Source of the DNA: Prolixibacteraceae bacterium
GTDB lineage: Bacteria > Bacteroidota > Bacteroidia > Bacteroidales > Prolixibacteraceae
NCBI GenBank assembly: GCA_019459525.1
Contig: JAIBEY010000013.1
Location: forward strand, 35,050-99,049
DNA: 64,000 nucleotides
Direction: 5' to 3'
Part shown: positions 1-9,319 of the stretch, piece after piece
Layout: each line of letters opens with the position of its first letter
How positions within the stretch are numbered: position 1 is the stretch's first letter
Position numbers and translations under genes: made by a program
Notes under the pieces: generated by a model
What the model was told of the DNA's origin: nothing
The model's database searches: none
Seen by the model: the letters and a program-made list of their open reading frames with translations, nothing else

Positions 1-658
1 GCTGGTCGCCCAAAACCTGAAATTCGATGTGGTGTGGTGATGAAATATATTTTTCGATATAGACCGAATCGTTCCCGAATGAAGATTTGGCTTCGGAGCG
101 GGCCGAACGGACCAGCGAAACAATATCTTTCTCTTCAGTTATCAGCCGCATTCCTTTTCCTCCGCCACCAGCCGAAGCTTTTACCATAACGGGTAATCCG
201 ATTTGCCGTATCGTTTCGAGAGCATCTTTTTCAGTTTTTACACTTTCTGTGGTTCCGGGAACTACGGGTACTCCGGCTGCAATCATGGTTAACCTGGCCT
301 GAATTTTATCTCCCATCTGATTGATAACTTCAGGGGAAGGGCCAATGAATTTTATACCGTTTTCAGCACATTTACGCGCAAAAGTGGCATTTTCCGATAA
401 AAATCCATAACCGGGATGGATGGCATCTGAATTTGTTTTTAATGCTACTTCAATTATTTTATCTGCATTCAGATAACTTTCAGACGAAGGTGATGCTCCA
501 ATGTAGTAGGCTTCATTGGCATACCTTACATGCATCGAAGTGCGGTCGGCTTCAGAAAATACGGCAACAGTTGAGATCCCCATTTCACGGCAGGTTCGCA
601 TAATCCGAATGGCTATCTCGCCACGGTTGGCAATTAAGATTTTTGAAATTTTTCGCAT
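1..658 (-). CDS. accC: Biotin carboxylase subunit, 5' part (cut by left window edge)
   Basis: The first 219 residues of a biotin carboxylase read leftward off the window. The enzyme carboxylates biotin on its carrier protein with ATP and bicarbonate, for acetyl-CoA or propionyl-CoA carboxylase. The N-terminal biotin-carboxylase fold opens with ILIANRGEIAIRI (residues 8-20), followed by HPGYGFLSEN (81-90) and the glycine-rich ATP-grasp loop KASAGGGGKGM (160-170). The ATG chosen is the only start that includes the invariant N-terminal strand. The carrier and carboxyltransferase genes would lie beyond the left edge, so which acyl-CoA carboxylase this serves (acetyl-, propionyl- or pyruvate-type) cannot be decided. 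The family call is secure; the symbol is a best guess. Confidence 0.88.
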   Translation of the reverse strand, partial: MRKISKILIANRGEIAIRIMRTCREMGISTVAVFSEADRTSMHVRYANEAYYIGASPSSESYLNADKIIEVALKTNSDAIHPGYGFLSENATFARKCAENGIKFIGPSPEVINQMGDKIQARLTMIAAGVPVVPGTTESVKTEKDALETIRQIGLPVMVKASAGGGGKGMRLITEEKDIVSLVRSARSEAKSSFGNDSVYIEKYISSPHHIEFQVLGDQ

Positions 659-808
659 TTAGTAGATGTTAATTCAATCAATATAATGTGTAGCCTTGAT
701 GCAATTACCAAGGACATAAAACCCATGAAGGGCCGAATTGTTTGCAAGGCGGTGACCTATTCTAATAAAAAGAAACAATTAACATATGTCTGTTTTGTTT
801 ATTTATTT

Positions 809-816
809 TATATTTG
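809..816 (+). promoter_or_regulatory. Bacteroidota -7 promoter element (TATATTTG)
   Basis: Exact match to TAnnTTTG, ending 21 bases before the ATG of the DUF5916 gene, so the predicted leader is short. No good -33 TTTG lies at the usual spacing. Inference from consensus only. Confidence 0.4.
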
Positions 817-837
817 CTGCGCTCTTAAACAAACCTT

Positions 838-3456
838 ATGTCTTTTCACCCACTACTTTACCTGGTTCTTTTCCTTGGTGGAATAACCGTTGTTTCTGCT
901 CAAAGTGCGGTAGAATATAGCCTTTCTACCGATTCCACCGTCAATCGGCTTGCAGGAACCAATCGGATTTATAACGCAACACGAATAGAAAATCGCCCAA
1001 AAATTGATGGCAGGCTTACCGATGCCTGTTGGGAATCCGGTGTTTGGTCGGGTCAATTTACGCAACAGGTTCCAAATCAGGGCAAAAATCCTTCACAAGA
1101 TACAGAAATTAAGATTCTATACGACAACAGTAATTTGTATGTCGGGTTTAAATGTTACGACAAAGGGCCAGGAAAGATAAGGCCAATTTTAAGCAGGCGC
1201 GACAAGATGGATGGAGATATTGCCGGAATTGCGCTGGATTCTTATTTCGATAAACAAACCGCTTACGAATTTAATGTGGCAGCATCGGGCCAGAAAGTTG
1301 ATTTGGTGCATTTAGGCGCCTATTTATGGGATTTTAACTGGGATGCCGTTTGGGATGGAAAAGCTCAGGTTTACGATTCGATTTGGACATCGGAATTAAA
1401 AATTCCTTTTAGCCAGCTCCGTTTTGCTCCCGGTAAAGAGCAGGTCTGGGGTATGCATGTCTGGCGTTGGATAGACCGTCATCAGGAAGAAAGCCAATGG
1501 AAACTCATTCCGATTGATGCCCCGGCCATGGTTTATTTGTTTGGCGAATTAAGAGGGATTGAAGGGGTAAAACCAAAAATAAACTATCAGTTTCTGCCAT
1601 ACGTAAACACCCGTTTTAGCCCGAATACCGATCTCGAAAATAAAACAACATTGGGTTACGGATTAAACGGAAAAGTTGGCCTCAATTCAGGATTTACGCT
1701 TGATTATGCCATTAATCCTGATTTTGGGCAGGTGGAAGCCGACCCGTCAGTATTAAACCTGACCTCCTACGAAGTTTTCAACGAGGAAAAAAGACCGTTC
1801 TTTCTGGAAGGGAACACCATTCTCGATTTTTCGATGGGAGAGGACATGCTTTTTTATAGCCGCCGGATTGGCCATGCCCCGAGTTATTATCCTGATCTGG
1901 ATGAAAATCAAACCATTTCGATTGCCGAAAATACGCCTATTTTAAGTGCATTGAAACTGACCGGAAAGACAAAAAAAGGCTTGTCGGTTGGGGTGGTCCA
2001 AAGCTTTACGGCCAAACAGCATGCTACCATTTTTAGCGACAACTCAAAATCGAAAACAACAGTGGAACCATTTACCAGTTTTATGGTTGGACGGGTGAAA
2101 CAAGATTTTAATAAGGGAAACACCACGCTGGGAGGTATGGTTACCTCTACATTCCGGAATATTAACGATCAACATCTGGAATTTCTGTCGAATTCGGCGT
2201 TGGCCGGAGGCATAGACTTTCAGCACAACTGGAAGAACCGGAAGTATTTTGTTGATTTTAAAGGCGTTTTTAGTGATATACAAGCAGAAAAAGATGCCAT
2301 TTCAAGATTGCAGACCTCATCGGTGCATTTTTATCAGCGCGAAGATGCCGGTCATTTGGAATATGATACCGACCTTACCAATCTTTCGGGTTGGGGTGGA
2401 TTATTGAGCGGGGGAAAGCGGAGCGGTAAACTGAGGGCAATTGGGTCATTAAATTGGCGTTCACCTGGTGTCGATTTAAATGATGTTGGTTATTTGTATC
2501 AGGCAGATATTGTGGAAGAGATGGTTAACATTACCTATAAGGTTGACCGCCCGAAAGGAAAAGTCAGGAATTATTACGTTGAATTTGAGCAGGAACACGA
2601 TTGGAGTTACGGTGGTGAGAATACGTTGGATCGTTTAAAATTACATGGATATTTGCAATTCAAGAATCTATGGAACGTACATTTAAACCTGAAAAAGTAC
2701 TATAATATTTTTGATACCCGCGAATTGCGCGGTGGACCTGGTTTATTTAAAGGTGGATACAATGATGTTGAATTGTTTATTCAGTCGAATCAGGTGAAAG
2801 ATTTGATGGTTGGATTTGGTCCACGATTTAAGTTTTACTCCGATAAGATTTCGAAGACCGACTATTATACCTTGTATTTAAGATGGCAGTTGAGCGACCG
2901 TTTTACAATTACGGCACGTTCGGTTTACGATAATTCAGTTGATCACCACCAGTTTGTAACCCGTACCAAAAATATAGAGGGTACCACCAAATATCTGGTC
3001 GGAACAATCGATCGCAATACACTTTCATCAACACTTCGTTGCGAATATTTTGTTTCACCTGAAATATCTATTCAATACTACGGAAATCCGTATGCCTCAA
3101 TCGGGAAATATGAAAATTTCAGGGAAGTGGCAGACGCCGGAAGCCGATCGCTTGATAAGCGCTACGTGGGATTAAATCACTTTCCGATAGCTGGTAATTC
3201 CTATTTGCTCCAAAAAAATGGTACCCCGGAATACACCATTTCCAACCCCGATTTCAACTTTCAGGAATTTAGTTCAAATCTGGTTGGTCGTTGGGAATTC
3301 AGGCCTGGTTCAACCTTGTATCTGGTTTGGACCAACACACGCTCTGCCTATTCCGACCAGTTAAACCAATCGATCTGGAAGAGTTTTGGAAATATCTCGG
3401 GTGTAAATTCCCAAAATGTATTTATGGTCAAATTCAGCTACTGGTTTTCGTTATAA
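838..3456 (+). CDS. CBM9-like / DUF5916 secreted protein, predicted outer-membrane barrel
   Basis: 872 residues. A signal peptide covers about residues 1-22 (cleavage near VSAQ). Residues ~45-235 form a carbohydrate-binding family 9-like domain that starts IENRPKIDGRLTDACWE. The rest is the DUF5916 region, recognisable by EEKRPFFLEGN near residue 316 and long runs of alternating aromatic and polar strands ending in a C-terminal aromatic (WFSL), as expected of a beta-barrel. Function is unknown in the family; the domain pair suggests a surface protein that may bind glycans, which is inference. It is followed 36 bases later by the MATE gene on the same strand, so co-transcription is likely. Confidence 0.85.
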   Translation: MSFHPLLYLVLFLGGITVVSAQSAVEYSLSTDSTVNRLAGTNRIYNATRIENRPKIDGRLTDACWESGVWSGQFTQQVPNQGKNPSQDTEIKILYDNSNLYVGFKCYDKGPGKIRPILSRRDKMDGDIAGIALDSYFDKQTAYEFNVAASGQKVDLVHLGAYLWDFNWDAVWDGKAQVYDSIWTSELKIPFSQLRFAPGKEQVWGMHVWRWIDRHQEESQWKLIPIDAPAMVYLFGELRGIEGVKPKINYQFLPYVNTRFSPNTDLENKTTLGYGLNGKVGLNSGFTLDYAINPDFGQVEADPSVLNLTSYEVFNEEKRPFFLEGNTILDFSMGEDMLFYSRRIGHAPSYYPDLDENQTISIAENTPILSALKLTGKTKKGLSVGVVQSFTAKQHATIFSDNSKSKTTVEPFTSFMVGRVKQDFNKGNTTLGGMVTSTFRNINDQHLEFLSNSALAGGIDFQHNWKNRKYFVDFKGVFSDIQAEKDAISRLQTSSVHFYQREDAGHLEYDTDLTNLSGWGGLLSGGKRSGKLRAIGSLNWRSPGVDLNDVGYLYQADIVEEMVNITYKVDRPKGKVRNYYVEFEQEHDWSYGGENTLDRLKLHGYLQFKNLWNVHLNLKKYYNIFDTRELRGGPGLFKGGYNDVELFIQSNQVKDLMVGFGPRFKFYSDKISKTDYYTLYLRWQLSDRFTITARSVYDNSVDHHQFVTRTKNIEGTTKYLVGTIDRNTLSSTLRCEYFVSPEISIQYYGNPYASIGKYENFREVADAGSRSLDKRYVGLNHFPIAGNSYLLQKNGTPEYTISNPDFNFQEFSSNLVGRWEFRPGSTLYLVWTNTRSAYSDQLNQSIWKSFGNISGVNSQNVFMVKFSYWFSL

Positions 3457-3492
3457 TTGCTTCCTTTGCGCTGAATTCTAGAATTTTTAGTC

Positions 3493-4842
3493 GTGAGTTT
3501 CTCTGATTATTTACCTGTTTACCGAAAAAATCTGGTTCTGGCGGTTCCGGTTATTCTTGCTCAAATAGGGCAGGTAACTGTAAATCTGGCCGATAACATT
3601 ATGGTGGGGCATGTGGGTACCACCGAGTTGGCTGCTGCTTCATTTGCCATTAATGTGTTTCATGTGGGTATGCTTTTCGGGCTGGGAATCACGTATGGTT
3701 TAACGCCTTTGGTTGGGCAGGCGTTTAGCTCCAGGGGCAAAGTAAATGTTGGGTCGTGGCTGAAAAACGGATTGGTTGTGCATTTGGTGGCTTCTTTACT
3801 GCTGTGCGCAGTTATGTCGTCAGTCGTATTTTTTATGGACCGGATGGGGCAGAGCAAAGAAGTTGTTCAAATGGCTATTCCCTATTTCCTGATTCAGGTT
3901 TCATCGCTTTTTCCGCTGCTGTTGTTTTTCTCTGTCAAGCAGTTTTTTGAAGGGATAGGCAATACTAAAATGGCCATGATTATTACGATTGTTGCCAATC
4001 TGGTGAATGTGGGTCTTAACTATCTGCTTATCTACGGAAAGTTAGGTTTTCCAGCGTTGGGACTTAATGGAGCTGGCTACGCTACGCTGATTTCCCGGAT
4101 TATTATGCCCATCATATTTGTCTTCATGATTGTGCAGAAACCTCATTTCAAGGCTTATCTGCAAGCTGCCCGTAAATCAGTCGTCGAATCAGCTAAGATT
4201 AAACGAATCATTTCCATTGGGTTACCAATTGGATTACAACTGGTTATTGAAGTTTTGGCATTCAGCTTGGGAGCGATTATGTTGGGCTGGATATCGAAGG
4301 AAGCGATTGCAGGCCATCAGGTGGCAATTGGTATGGCCTCCATGACGTACCTGATTTCATTTGGGCTGGCCTCGGCAACAACGATTCGTGTAAGTCATGC
4401 TTTTGGCGAGCACTCCGGAAATGAGTTGAAGCATACCATTTTTGCATCGCTTCATATTGTAATCGCATTTATGTCGTTGATGGGGATTTTGTTTGTTATT
4501 TTCCGCAACCACCTGCCCTTATTGTTTACGACTGACCCGGCTGTAATTGAAGTTGCTGCCGGATTATTGATTGTTGGTGCCTTTTTTCAGATTTTCGATG
4601 GCACGCAGGTTGTTTTGCTAGGCGCATTGCGTGGCATGGCCGATGTGAGGGTCCCGATGTTTATGGCTTTCTTTTCCTACATTGTTGTCAGTCTGCCAAT
4701 TAGTTATTTACTTGCATTTGTATTTCATTTTGGTTATTCGGGTGTTTGGATCGGTTTTGTTTTTGGACTTTTAACAGCAGCCGTTTTATTCGGATTCAGG
4801 CTTAACTATCAATTACGAAAATTTGAGCAACAAAAAAGCTGA
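3493..4842 (+). CDS. MATE family multidrug/Na+ antiporter
   Basis: 449 residues with about twelve hydrophobic segments arranged as two MatE halves, the usual length for NorM/DinF-like exporters. Characteristic stretches include NLADNIMVGHVG in the first half and LQLVIEVLAFSLGAIMLGWI in the second. It should export cationic drugs or metabolites across the inner membrane in exchange for Na+ or H+. The start is a GTG just after the DUF5916 stop; no in-frame ATG precedes the first membrane helix. The substrate cannot be read from sequence. Confidence 0.9.
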   Translation: MSFSDYLPVYRKNLVLAVPVILAQIGQVTVNLADNIMVGHVGTTELAAASFAINVFHVGMLFGLGITYGLTPLVGQAFSSRGKVNVGSWLKNGLVVHLVASLLLCAVMSSVVFFMDRMGQSKEVVQMAIPYFLIQVSSLFPLLLFFSVKQFFEGIGNTKMAMIITIVANLVNVGLNYLLIYGKLGFPALGLNGAGYATLISRIIMPIIFVFMIVQKPHFKAYLQAARKSVVESAKIKRIISIGLPIGLQLVIEVLAFSLGAIMLGWISKEAIAGHQVAIGMASMTYLISFGLASATTIRVSHAFGEHSGNELKHTIFASLHIVIAFMSLMGILFVIFRNHLPLLFTTDPAVIEVAAGLLIVGAFFQIFDGTQVVLLGALRGMADVRVPMFMAFFSYIVVSLPISYLLAFVFHFGYSGVWIGFVFGLLTAAVLFGFRLNYQLRKFEQQKS

Positions 4843-4883
4843 TAATAAATTACCAGCTTTTCAAATCGTTATTTGTTTGGTTC

Positions 4884-5750
4884 TTATTTCACGTATTCAG
4901 CGGCATTTAAATAATCGAAGCTCTTTTGAACGCTCACTACAGGTTCGAAATTATAGCGTTCAACTTCAACAAACGAATCTTTTAAACCGTTTTTATAAGC
5001 CGTTTCGTAAATCGATTTAAAATCGAGTTGTCCGCTTTCGCCGATTTCCTTTTCGTCTTTAATGTGCAAAACCGGGAACCGATCTGGATATTTGTTCAAG
5101 TAATCAACTGCTTTATAACCGCCACGCATGACCCAATACACATCCATTTCGAAGAAAACTTTTTTAGGATCGGTATTTTTTATCATGAAATCGTACATGA
5201 TTTCCCCTTCAATTTTTTCAAATTCGCGGGCATGGTTGTGAAATCCAAATTGAACTTTAGCCGCAGAAGTTAACTCTCCAATGGCATTGTAATAATCGCA
5301 CCATATTTTCAGATCGTCGAGTTTGGTCGGGATTGGCATACTTGGTTTTACCATGAAACGAACGCCTGCATCCAGGTGGTCTTCCAGTGCTTTTTTCCAC
5401 CAGTCCATAGCCTCACCATGTTTTTCTTTGGTATAGTTTGGTCCGCCAAGATGAGTGCTGGTCATCTTCATTCCCAGGCCTTTTACCACTTTTTTAAATT
5501 CACCCGGAGCCATTCCGTAAATTTTACCTTCTCCGTAATTGGCCGTTTCCAGAGTGGTGTAACCCATATCGCCAACTAATTTTAAGGTACCTAAAGCATC
5601 AGCTTTCATCGCATCGCGCAATGAATAAAGTTGTAAGCCGATGGCTTTCTTTTTTTTACCAGCAACCGAAGCCTGTAATAATGGGCTGCTTAATAGGCTG
5701 CCGGCAACAACTAACGAACTGGTCTTTAAGAAATCTCTTCTGTTTGTCAT
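4884..5750 (-). CDS. Secreted sugar phosphate isomerase/epimerase-like TIM-barrel protein
   Basis: 288 residues from the ATG chosen. The N-terminus MTNRRDFLKTSSLVVAGSLL is a twin-arginine (Tat) leader, so the enzyme is probably exported folded, perhaps with its metal. The rest is an AP-endonuclease-2/xylose-isomerase-like barrel with likely metal-site regions FGFHNH, FEMDVYW, LHIKDE and VEVERY. The substrate is unknown; sugar epimerisation or isomerisation is the family role. An upstream in-frame ATG would add 22 residues before the Tat leader and would overlap a predicted promoter, so the shorter start is preferred. It converges with the MATE gene. Confidence 0.83.
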   Translation of the reverse strand: MTNRRDFLKTSSLVVAGSLLSSPLLQASVAGKKKKAIGLQLYSLRDAMKADALGTLKLVGDMGYTTLETANYGEGKIYGMAPGEFKKVVKGLGMKMTSTHLGGPNYTKEKHGEAMDWWKKALEDHLDAGVRFMVKPSMPIPTKLDDLKIWCDYYNAIGELTSAAKVQFGFHNHAREFEKIEGEIMYDFMIKNTDPKKVFFEMDVYWVMRGGYKAVDYLNKYPDRFPVLHIKDEKEIGESGQLDFKSIYETAYKNGLKDSFVEVERYNFEPVVSVQKSFDYLNAAEYVK

Positions 5751-5795
5751 GATATTTTTAGTTAAAATTGGTTTATGTAATTCAAATTTATTCTT

Positions 5796-5803
5796 CAAAA
5801 ATA
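5796..5803 (-). promoter_or_regulatory. Bacteroidota -7 promoter element (TATTTTTG on minus strand)
   Basis: Exact TAnnTTTG match about 45 bases upstream of the Tat-leader ATG. A second exact match (TAAATTTG) lies at 5783-5790, nearer the gene. Either could be used. Both support the internal start codon for the isomerase-like gene. Confidence 0.4.
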
Positions 5804-5910
5804 GTGAAACGAACAATATGGTCGCAGTCTATAAGAATATATTCTGAATCTGCCGGAGTTTTTGTATCGAAATAGTTTCAACAAATTGCAGGATTAGCCT
5901 GGATTGTCAA

Positions 5911-5946
5911 TAAAAAACCGGACATCTTCTTTTTCGAAATCCGGTT
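5911..5946 (-). terminator. Intrinsic terminator of the small exported-protein gene
   Basis: On the minus strand AACCGGA and TCCGGTT form a 7-bp stem with an A/T-rich loop, followed directly by TTTTTTA. It lies 24 bases after the stop of the exported-protein gene. Confidence 0.7.
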
Positions 5947-5969
5947 CTGAATGTTTAAATGAATTGAAT

Positions 5970-6341
5970 TTATTTTTTTTGTGCGGTCAGCGTTTTGGGG
6001 CCTTCCGGAGTATCAACTTTGCCAATAAGTTTATTGTCTTCACGTTTTAATTCTACGTTTATACTGTTCCCGTCAACGGTTGTAGTGAAGCTAACTTTTT
6101 CTTTGTCAATTTTAAGATTGCTTACAGCCAGTTCTCCGGCTTCAAGTTTGATAACACAAATCGTTTGTCCGTCTTTTTCAGAGAAGATCAGACTTCCTTT
6201 TTCGTATCCGGAAGGAGCTTCGCTTACTTCATAAAGCCATTCTCCGAGTATCGGTTTGTTTTTTACTTCAGCCTGAAGTTGAAACCCAGCGAACAACGTA
6301 ACTGCCGCTAAAAACAGAAATGCTAAAAATTGCTTTTTCAT
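5970..6341 (-). CDS. Small exported protein of unknown function
   Basis: 123 residues with a clear signal peptide (about residues 1-24, ending FQLQA). The mature part alternates charged and beta-prone stretches, with ILGEWLYEV and a repeating strand pattern reminiscent of lipocalin-like or small beta-sandwich periplasmic proteins (GEW at the first strand is common in such folds). No catalytic motif is visible. It stands alone between a terminator and the divergent tex gene. The coding call rests on the signal peptide, sensible composition and flanking terminator; function is not known. Confidence 0.7.
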   Translation of the reverse strand: MKKQFLAFLFLAAVTLFAGFQLQAEVKNKPILGEWLYEVSEAPSGYEKGSLIFSEKDGQTICVIKLEAGELAVSNLKIDKEKVSFTTTVDGNSINVELKREDNKLIGKVDTPEGPKTLTAQKK

Positions 6342-6505
6342 AAAATCTTTAATTTGTGGTTATGCTATAAAAGTAAAAAAAGTTAGGAGTATAACTATTG
6401 GAAAATCCAATTTTAAAAAGACATGTTCCCTTTTTTAGCTACTTTTTTAAACTTAAAATTGCTCAAAAAAAGTTACCTTCGAACCTCAATTTTTTTACTT
6501 CAAAA

Positions 6506-8641
6506 ATGGATCAGAAAATAATTCGACTGATAGCTCAACGAGTTGGTATTCAGGAAATACAGGTGTCAAATACAATTGGTTTGCTGGATGAAGGAGCAAC
6601 CGTTCCGTTTATTTCACGTTACCGGAAAGAACGAACTGGCAGTTTGGATGAGGTTCAGATTGAAGCCATTAAAGATGAAAAAGAAAGGGTTGAGGAGCTT
6701 CTTAAACGTAAAGATACGATTCTGAAAACCATTCAGGAACAGAATTTACTGACTCCTGAATTGCAAAAGCGGATTGACGATTGTTTTGATACCACCGAGC
6801 TGGAAGATATTTACCTGCCATACAAACCCAAACGCCGGACCCGAGCCATGATTGCCCGTGAAAAAGGATTGGAACCGCTGGCCAAAATAATCATGAAACA
6901 ATACGAATCGGACATTGAGCGAAAGGCTCACGCTTTTGTAAATGAAATGGTTGAGTCGGTTGATGATGCTCTGGCCGGTGCCCGCGATATAATTGCTGAA
7001 TGGATTAACGAAAACGAGAAAGCCAGGTCGATTGTGCGCCGTGCTTTCGATTCCGGAGCGTTTGTTACTTCGAAAGTGATTAAAGGGAAAGAAGAAGAGG
7101 CCGCCAAATTTAACGACTATTTCGATTGGAACGAACCGCTGAAAAAATGCCCTTCGCACAGGTTAATGGCCATGCGGCGCGGCGAAAACGAAGGTTTTCT
7201 GAGGGTTTCCATTTCGCCTGAAGGTGAAGACGCGATTTTGAGATTAAAACGTTACTTTATAAATAGTCACAACAGTTGTGCCGACCAGATGGAATTGGCT
7301 GTTGCCGATTCGTATAAACGATTGCTTGAACCCTCTATCGAAACCGAATTTGCCAATTTGTCGAAAGAAAAAGCTGATGAGGAGGCTATTCGTGTGTTTG
7401 TCGATAATTTACGTCAGTTGTTGCTTGCGGCTCCATTAGGGCAAAAGCGTGTGTTGGCGTTAGATCCGGGCTATCGCACCGGTTGCAAATTGGTTTGCCT
7501 CGATGCCCAGGGAAATTTATTGCATAATGAAACCATTTATCCGCACAAACCTCAGGAAGAAGTGAAACAAGCTGCCCGCAAGATTTCATCGCTGGTTAGC
7601 TCCTATCAAATTGAGGCTATTGCAATAGGAAATGGAACAGCCAGCCGCGAAACGGAGCAGTTTATTAAAAAACTACATTTCGACCGCGAATTACGGGTTT
7701 ATGTGGTTTCTGAGGATGGTGCGTCTATTTATTCGGCTTCTAAAATTGCCCGCGACGAATTTCCGCAATACGATGTTACTGTCAGGGGAGCCGTTTCTAT
7801 TGGCCGGCGGTTGATGGATCCGTTGGCTGAATTGGTGAAAATTGATCCGAAATCAATAGGAGTAGGGCAGTACCAGCACGATGTCGATCAAAAGAAACTG
7901 AAAAACAGTTTGGATAAGGTGGTTGAATCGAGTGTAAACCTGGTTGGGGTGAATGTGAATACCGCCTCACAACATTTACTGACTTATATTTCAGGACTTG
8001 GCCCCATGTTGGCTCAAAATATTGTGGATTATCGAAAAGAAAATGGTCCGTTTAATTCGCGGTCTGAACTACAAAAAGTGGCCCGGATGGGTGCAAAAGC
8101 TTACGAACAATCAGCCGGGTTTCTTCGTATTCCGGATGCTTTCAATCCATTGGATAATTCAGCCGTTCATCCCGAATCGTATTATGTCGTTGAAAAAATT
8201 GCAAAGGATTTGAAGTGCAGCATTCAGGAACTTATCTCGAATGAAGAACTGCAAAAACAAATTGATTGGACTAAGTATGTGACGGATAAAATTGGGCTTC
8301 CAACCCTGAAGGATATTCAGAAAGAATTGGCCAAACCAGGTCGCGATCCACGTCAGGCAATTAAAGTATTCGAATTCGCACCAGGGATTTACAAAGTTGA
8401 AGATTTACAGGTAGGTATGGTTTTGCCCGGGATTGTAACTAACATCACTAAATTCGGAGCGTTTGTTGATGTGGGCGTGAAACAGGATGGTTTGGTGCAT
8501 GTGTCGCAATTGGCCGATCGCTTTATCAGCGATCCGTCTGAGATAGTTAAGTTGCATCAGCATGTACAAGTCAAGGTAATTGAACTCGATTTACAGCGTA
8601 AACGAATTCAATTAAGCTTGAAACAAGTACCTCAGAATTAA
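6506..8641 (+). CDS. tex: Tex-like RNA-binding transcription accessory protein
   Basis: 711 residues, the normal Tex length. Order: helical Tex_N region (about 1-200, with VPFISRYRKE near 30-40), a YqgF/RNase H-like domain around 315-430 (VLALDPGYRTGCKL), helix-hairpin-helix motifs near 480-560 (LSGLGPMLAQNIV in the wider context of NTASQHLLTYIS), and a C-terminal S1 RNA-binding domain at ~636-705 (ITKFGAFVDVGVKQDGLVHVS). It binds nucleic acid and affects transcript turnover or stability; its exact role is unsettled. The start MDQKIIRL matches the family; an upstream in-frame ATG adds 36 lysine- and phenylalanine-rich residues unlike Tex and is rejected. Confidence 0.93.
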   Translation: MDQKIIRLIAQRVGIQEIQVSNTIGLLDEGATVPFISRYRKERTGSLDEVQIEAIKDEKERVEELLKRKDTILKTIQEQNLLTPELQKRIDDCFDTTELEDIYLPYKPKRRTRAMIAREKGLEPLAKIIMKQYESDIERKAHAFVNEMVESVDDALAGARDIIAEWINENEKARSIVRRAFDSGAFVTSKVIKGKEEEAAKFNDYFDWNEPLKKCPSHRLMAMRRGENEGFLRVSISPEGEDAILRLKRYFINSHNSCADQMELAVADSYKRLLEPSIETEFANLSKEKADEEAIRVFVDNLRQLLLAAPLGQKRVLALDPGYRTGCKLVCLDAQGNLLHNETIYPHKPQEEVKQAARKISSLVSSYQIEAIAIGNGTASRETEQFIKKLHFDRELRVYVVSEDGASIYSASKIARDEFPQYDVTVRGAVSIGRRLMDPLAELVKIDPKSIGVGQYQHDVDQKKLKNSLDKVVESSVNLVGVNVNTASQHLLTYISGLGPMLAQNIVDYRKENGPFNSRSELQKVARMGAKAYEQSAGFLRIPDAFNPLDNSAVHPESYYVVEKIAKDLKCSIQELISNEELQKQIDWTKYVTDKIGLPTLKDIQKELAKPGRDPRQAIKVFEFAPGIYKVEDLQVGMVLPGIVTNITKFGAFVDVGVKQDGLVHVSQLADRFISDPSEIVKLHQHVQVKVIELDLQRKRIQLSLKQVPQN

Positions 8642-8838
8642 AAAGTTTTTTCTTCAGGAATAATGGCCCACATAATCAGGTAGGCGATCAATCCGGGGAA
8701 ACCAACACTGGCAATGGATAAGACGACGTAAAGAATCCGGACAATGGTTGGATCCATATTTAGATAGTCAGCAATTCCGGCCAGGACACCGGCAACCATT
8801 TTTTCTTTTGACCTGGTAAGTCGTTTCGGATTTGTCAT
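8638..8838 (-). CDS. PspC domain membrane protein
   Basis: 66 residues matching a single PspC domain: a basic N-terminus (NPKRLTRSKEKM), the motif VAGVLAGIADYLNMDPTIVR, then one long hydrophobic span ending LIMWAIIPEE. In proteobacteria PspC takes part in the phage-shock response to envelope stress; in this phylum such small PspC proteins are common but uncharacterised. The 3' end overlaps the convergent tex stop by a few bases. It lies 2 bases after the upstream 84-residue gene, so the two form one unit. Confidence 0.88.
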   Translation of the reverse strand: MTNPKRLTRSKEKMVAGVLAGIADYLNMDPTIVRILYVVLSIASVGFPGLIAYLIMWAIIPEEKTF

Positions 8839-8840
8839 GA

Positions 8841-9095
8841 TTAATCGTCCTCCCCGTCTTCAAAATAACTATCCTGATTTTCCAATTCAGCTTCAAGAAA
8901 TTCCTCTGCTTCTTCCAGAAGTTGGGCGATAAGGTCTTTGTCTTTGGGCTTTTCGTCGATCCAGTAAATGGTTTGGTTTACTGAAAAATCTTCAATGTCA
9001 CTACCTACAATAAAACGTGGGTTTTGATTGTGAACAACATACAGCATGTCAGGCATTTCCTGAGAATTGTCGGCAAGCAAAAATTTTGGCAACAT
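8841..9095 (-). CDS. Conserved hypothetical acidic protein paired with PspC
   Basis: 84 residues, soluble and without a signal peptide. The N-terminal half reads as a compact alpha/beta domain (MLPKFLLADNSQEMPDMLYV, then NPRFIVG and IYWIDEKP). The C-terminal third is an acidic helix rich in Glu and Asp. I do not recognise a characterised family; the tight 2-base spacing to the PspC gene and a -7 promoter upstream support it as real. A role in envelope-stress sensing with PspC is only suggested by the neighbourhood. Confidence 0.75.
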   Translation of the reverse strand: MLPKFLLADNSQEMPDMLYVVHNQNPRFIVGSDIEDFSVNQTIYWIDEKPKDKDLIAQLLEEAEEFLEAELENQDSYFEDGEDD

Positions 9096-9123
9096 AGTTT
9101 TCTGTTTTTTTTGATTTGTTTAA

Positions 9124-9131
9124 CAAATTTA
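9124..9131 (-). promoter_or_regulatory. Bacteroidota -7 promoter element (TAAATTTG on minus strand)
   Basis: Exact TAnnTTTG match 28 bases upstream of the 84-residue gene, suited to drive it and the PspC gene. Confidence 0.4.
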
Positions 9132-9319
9132 GATAAAAAAGGGAACTTTAAGCACGAATGTACCTCTATTTTGTAGCCTAAATAACGAATACTCTAAAAG
9201 TGTAAACTGTACCCCCAATTTAAATTATAGGTTAACAATGGATTTGGGTTCGGAAATGAAGCTTTGTAATAAAAGATATTACTATTTTAGCACCAATTGA
9301 TTTAACTAAAACAGGAAAT

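Noticed and set aside
686..886. 66-codon plus-strand frame in the accC/DUF5916 spacer
   Set aside because: Overlaps the start of the DUF5916 gene and its signal peptide, has no family-like sequence, and contains the -7 promoter element.
6398..6505. Longer N-terminus for Tex
   Set aside because: The added 36 residues do not resemble Tex, and the region is A/T-rich like a leader; the internal MDQKIIRL start fits the family.
9096..9319. Possible glycine riboswitch before the alanine/glycine symporter
   Set aside because: I could not find the paired glycine-aptamer core or a following expression-platform hairpin in the 224-base spacer; only a weak promoter was seen.
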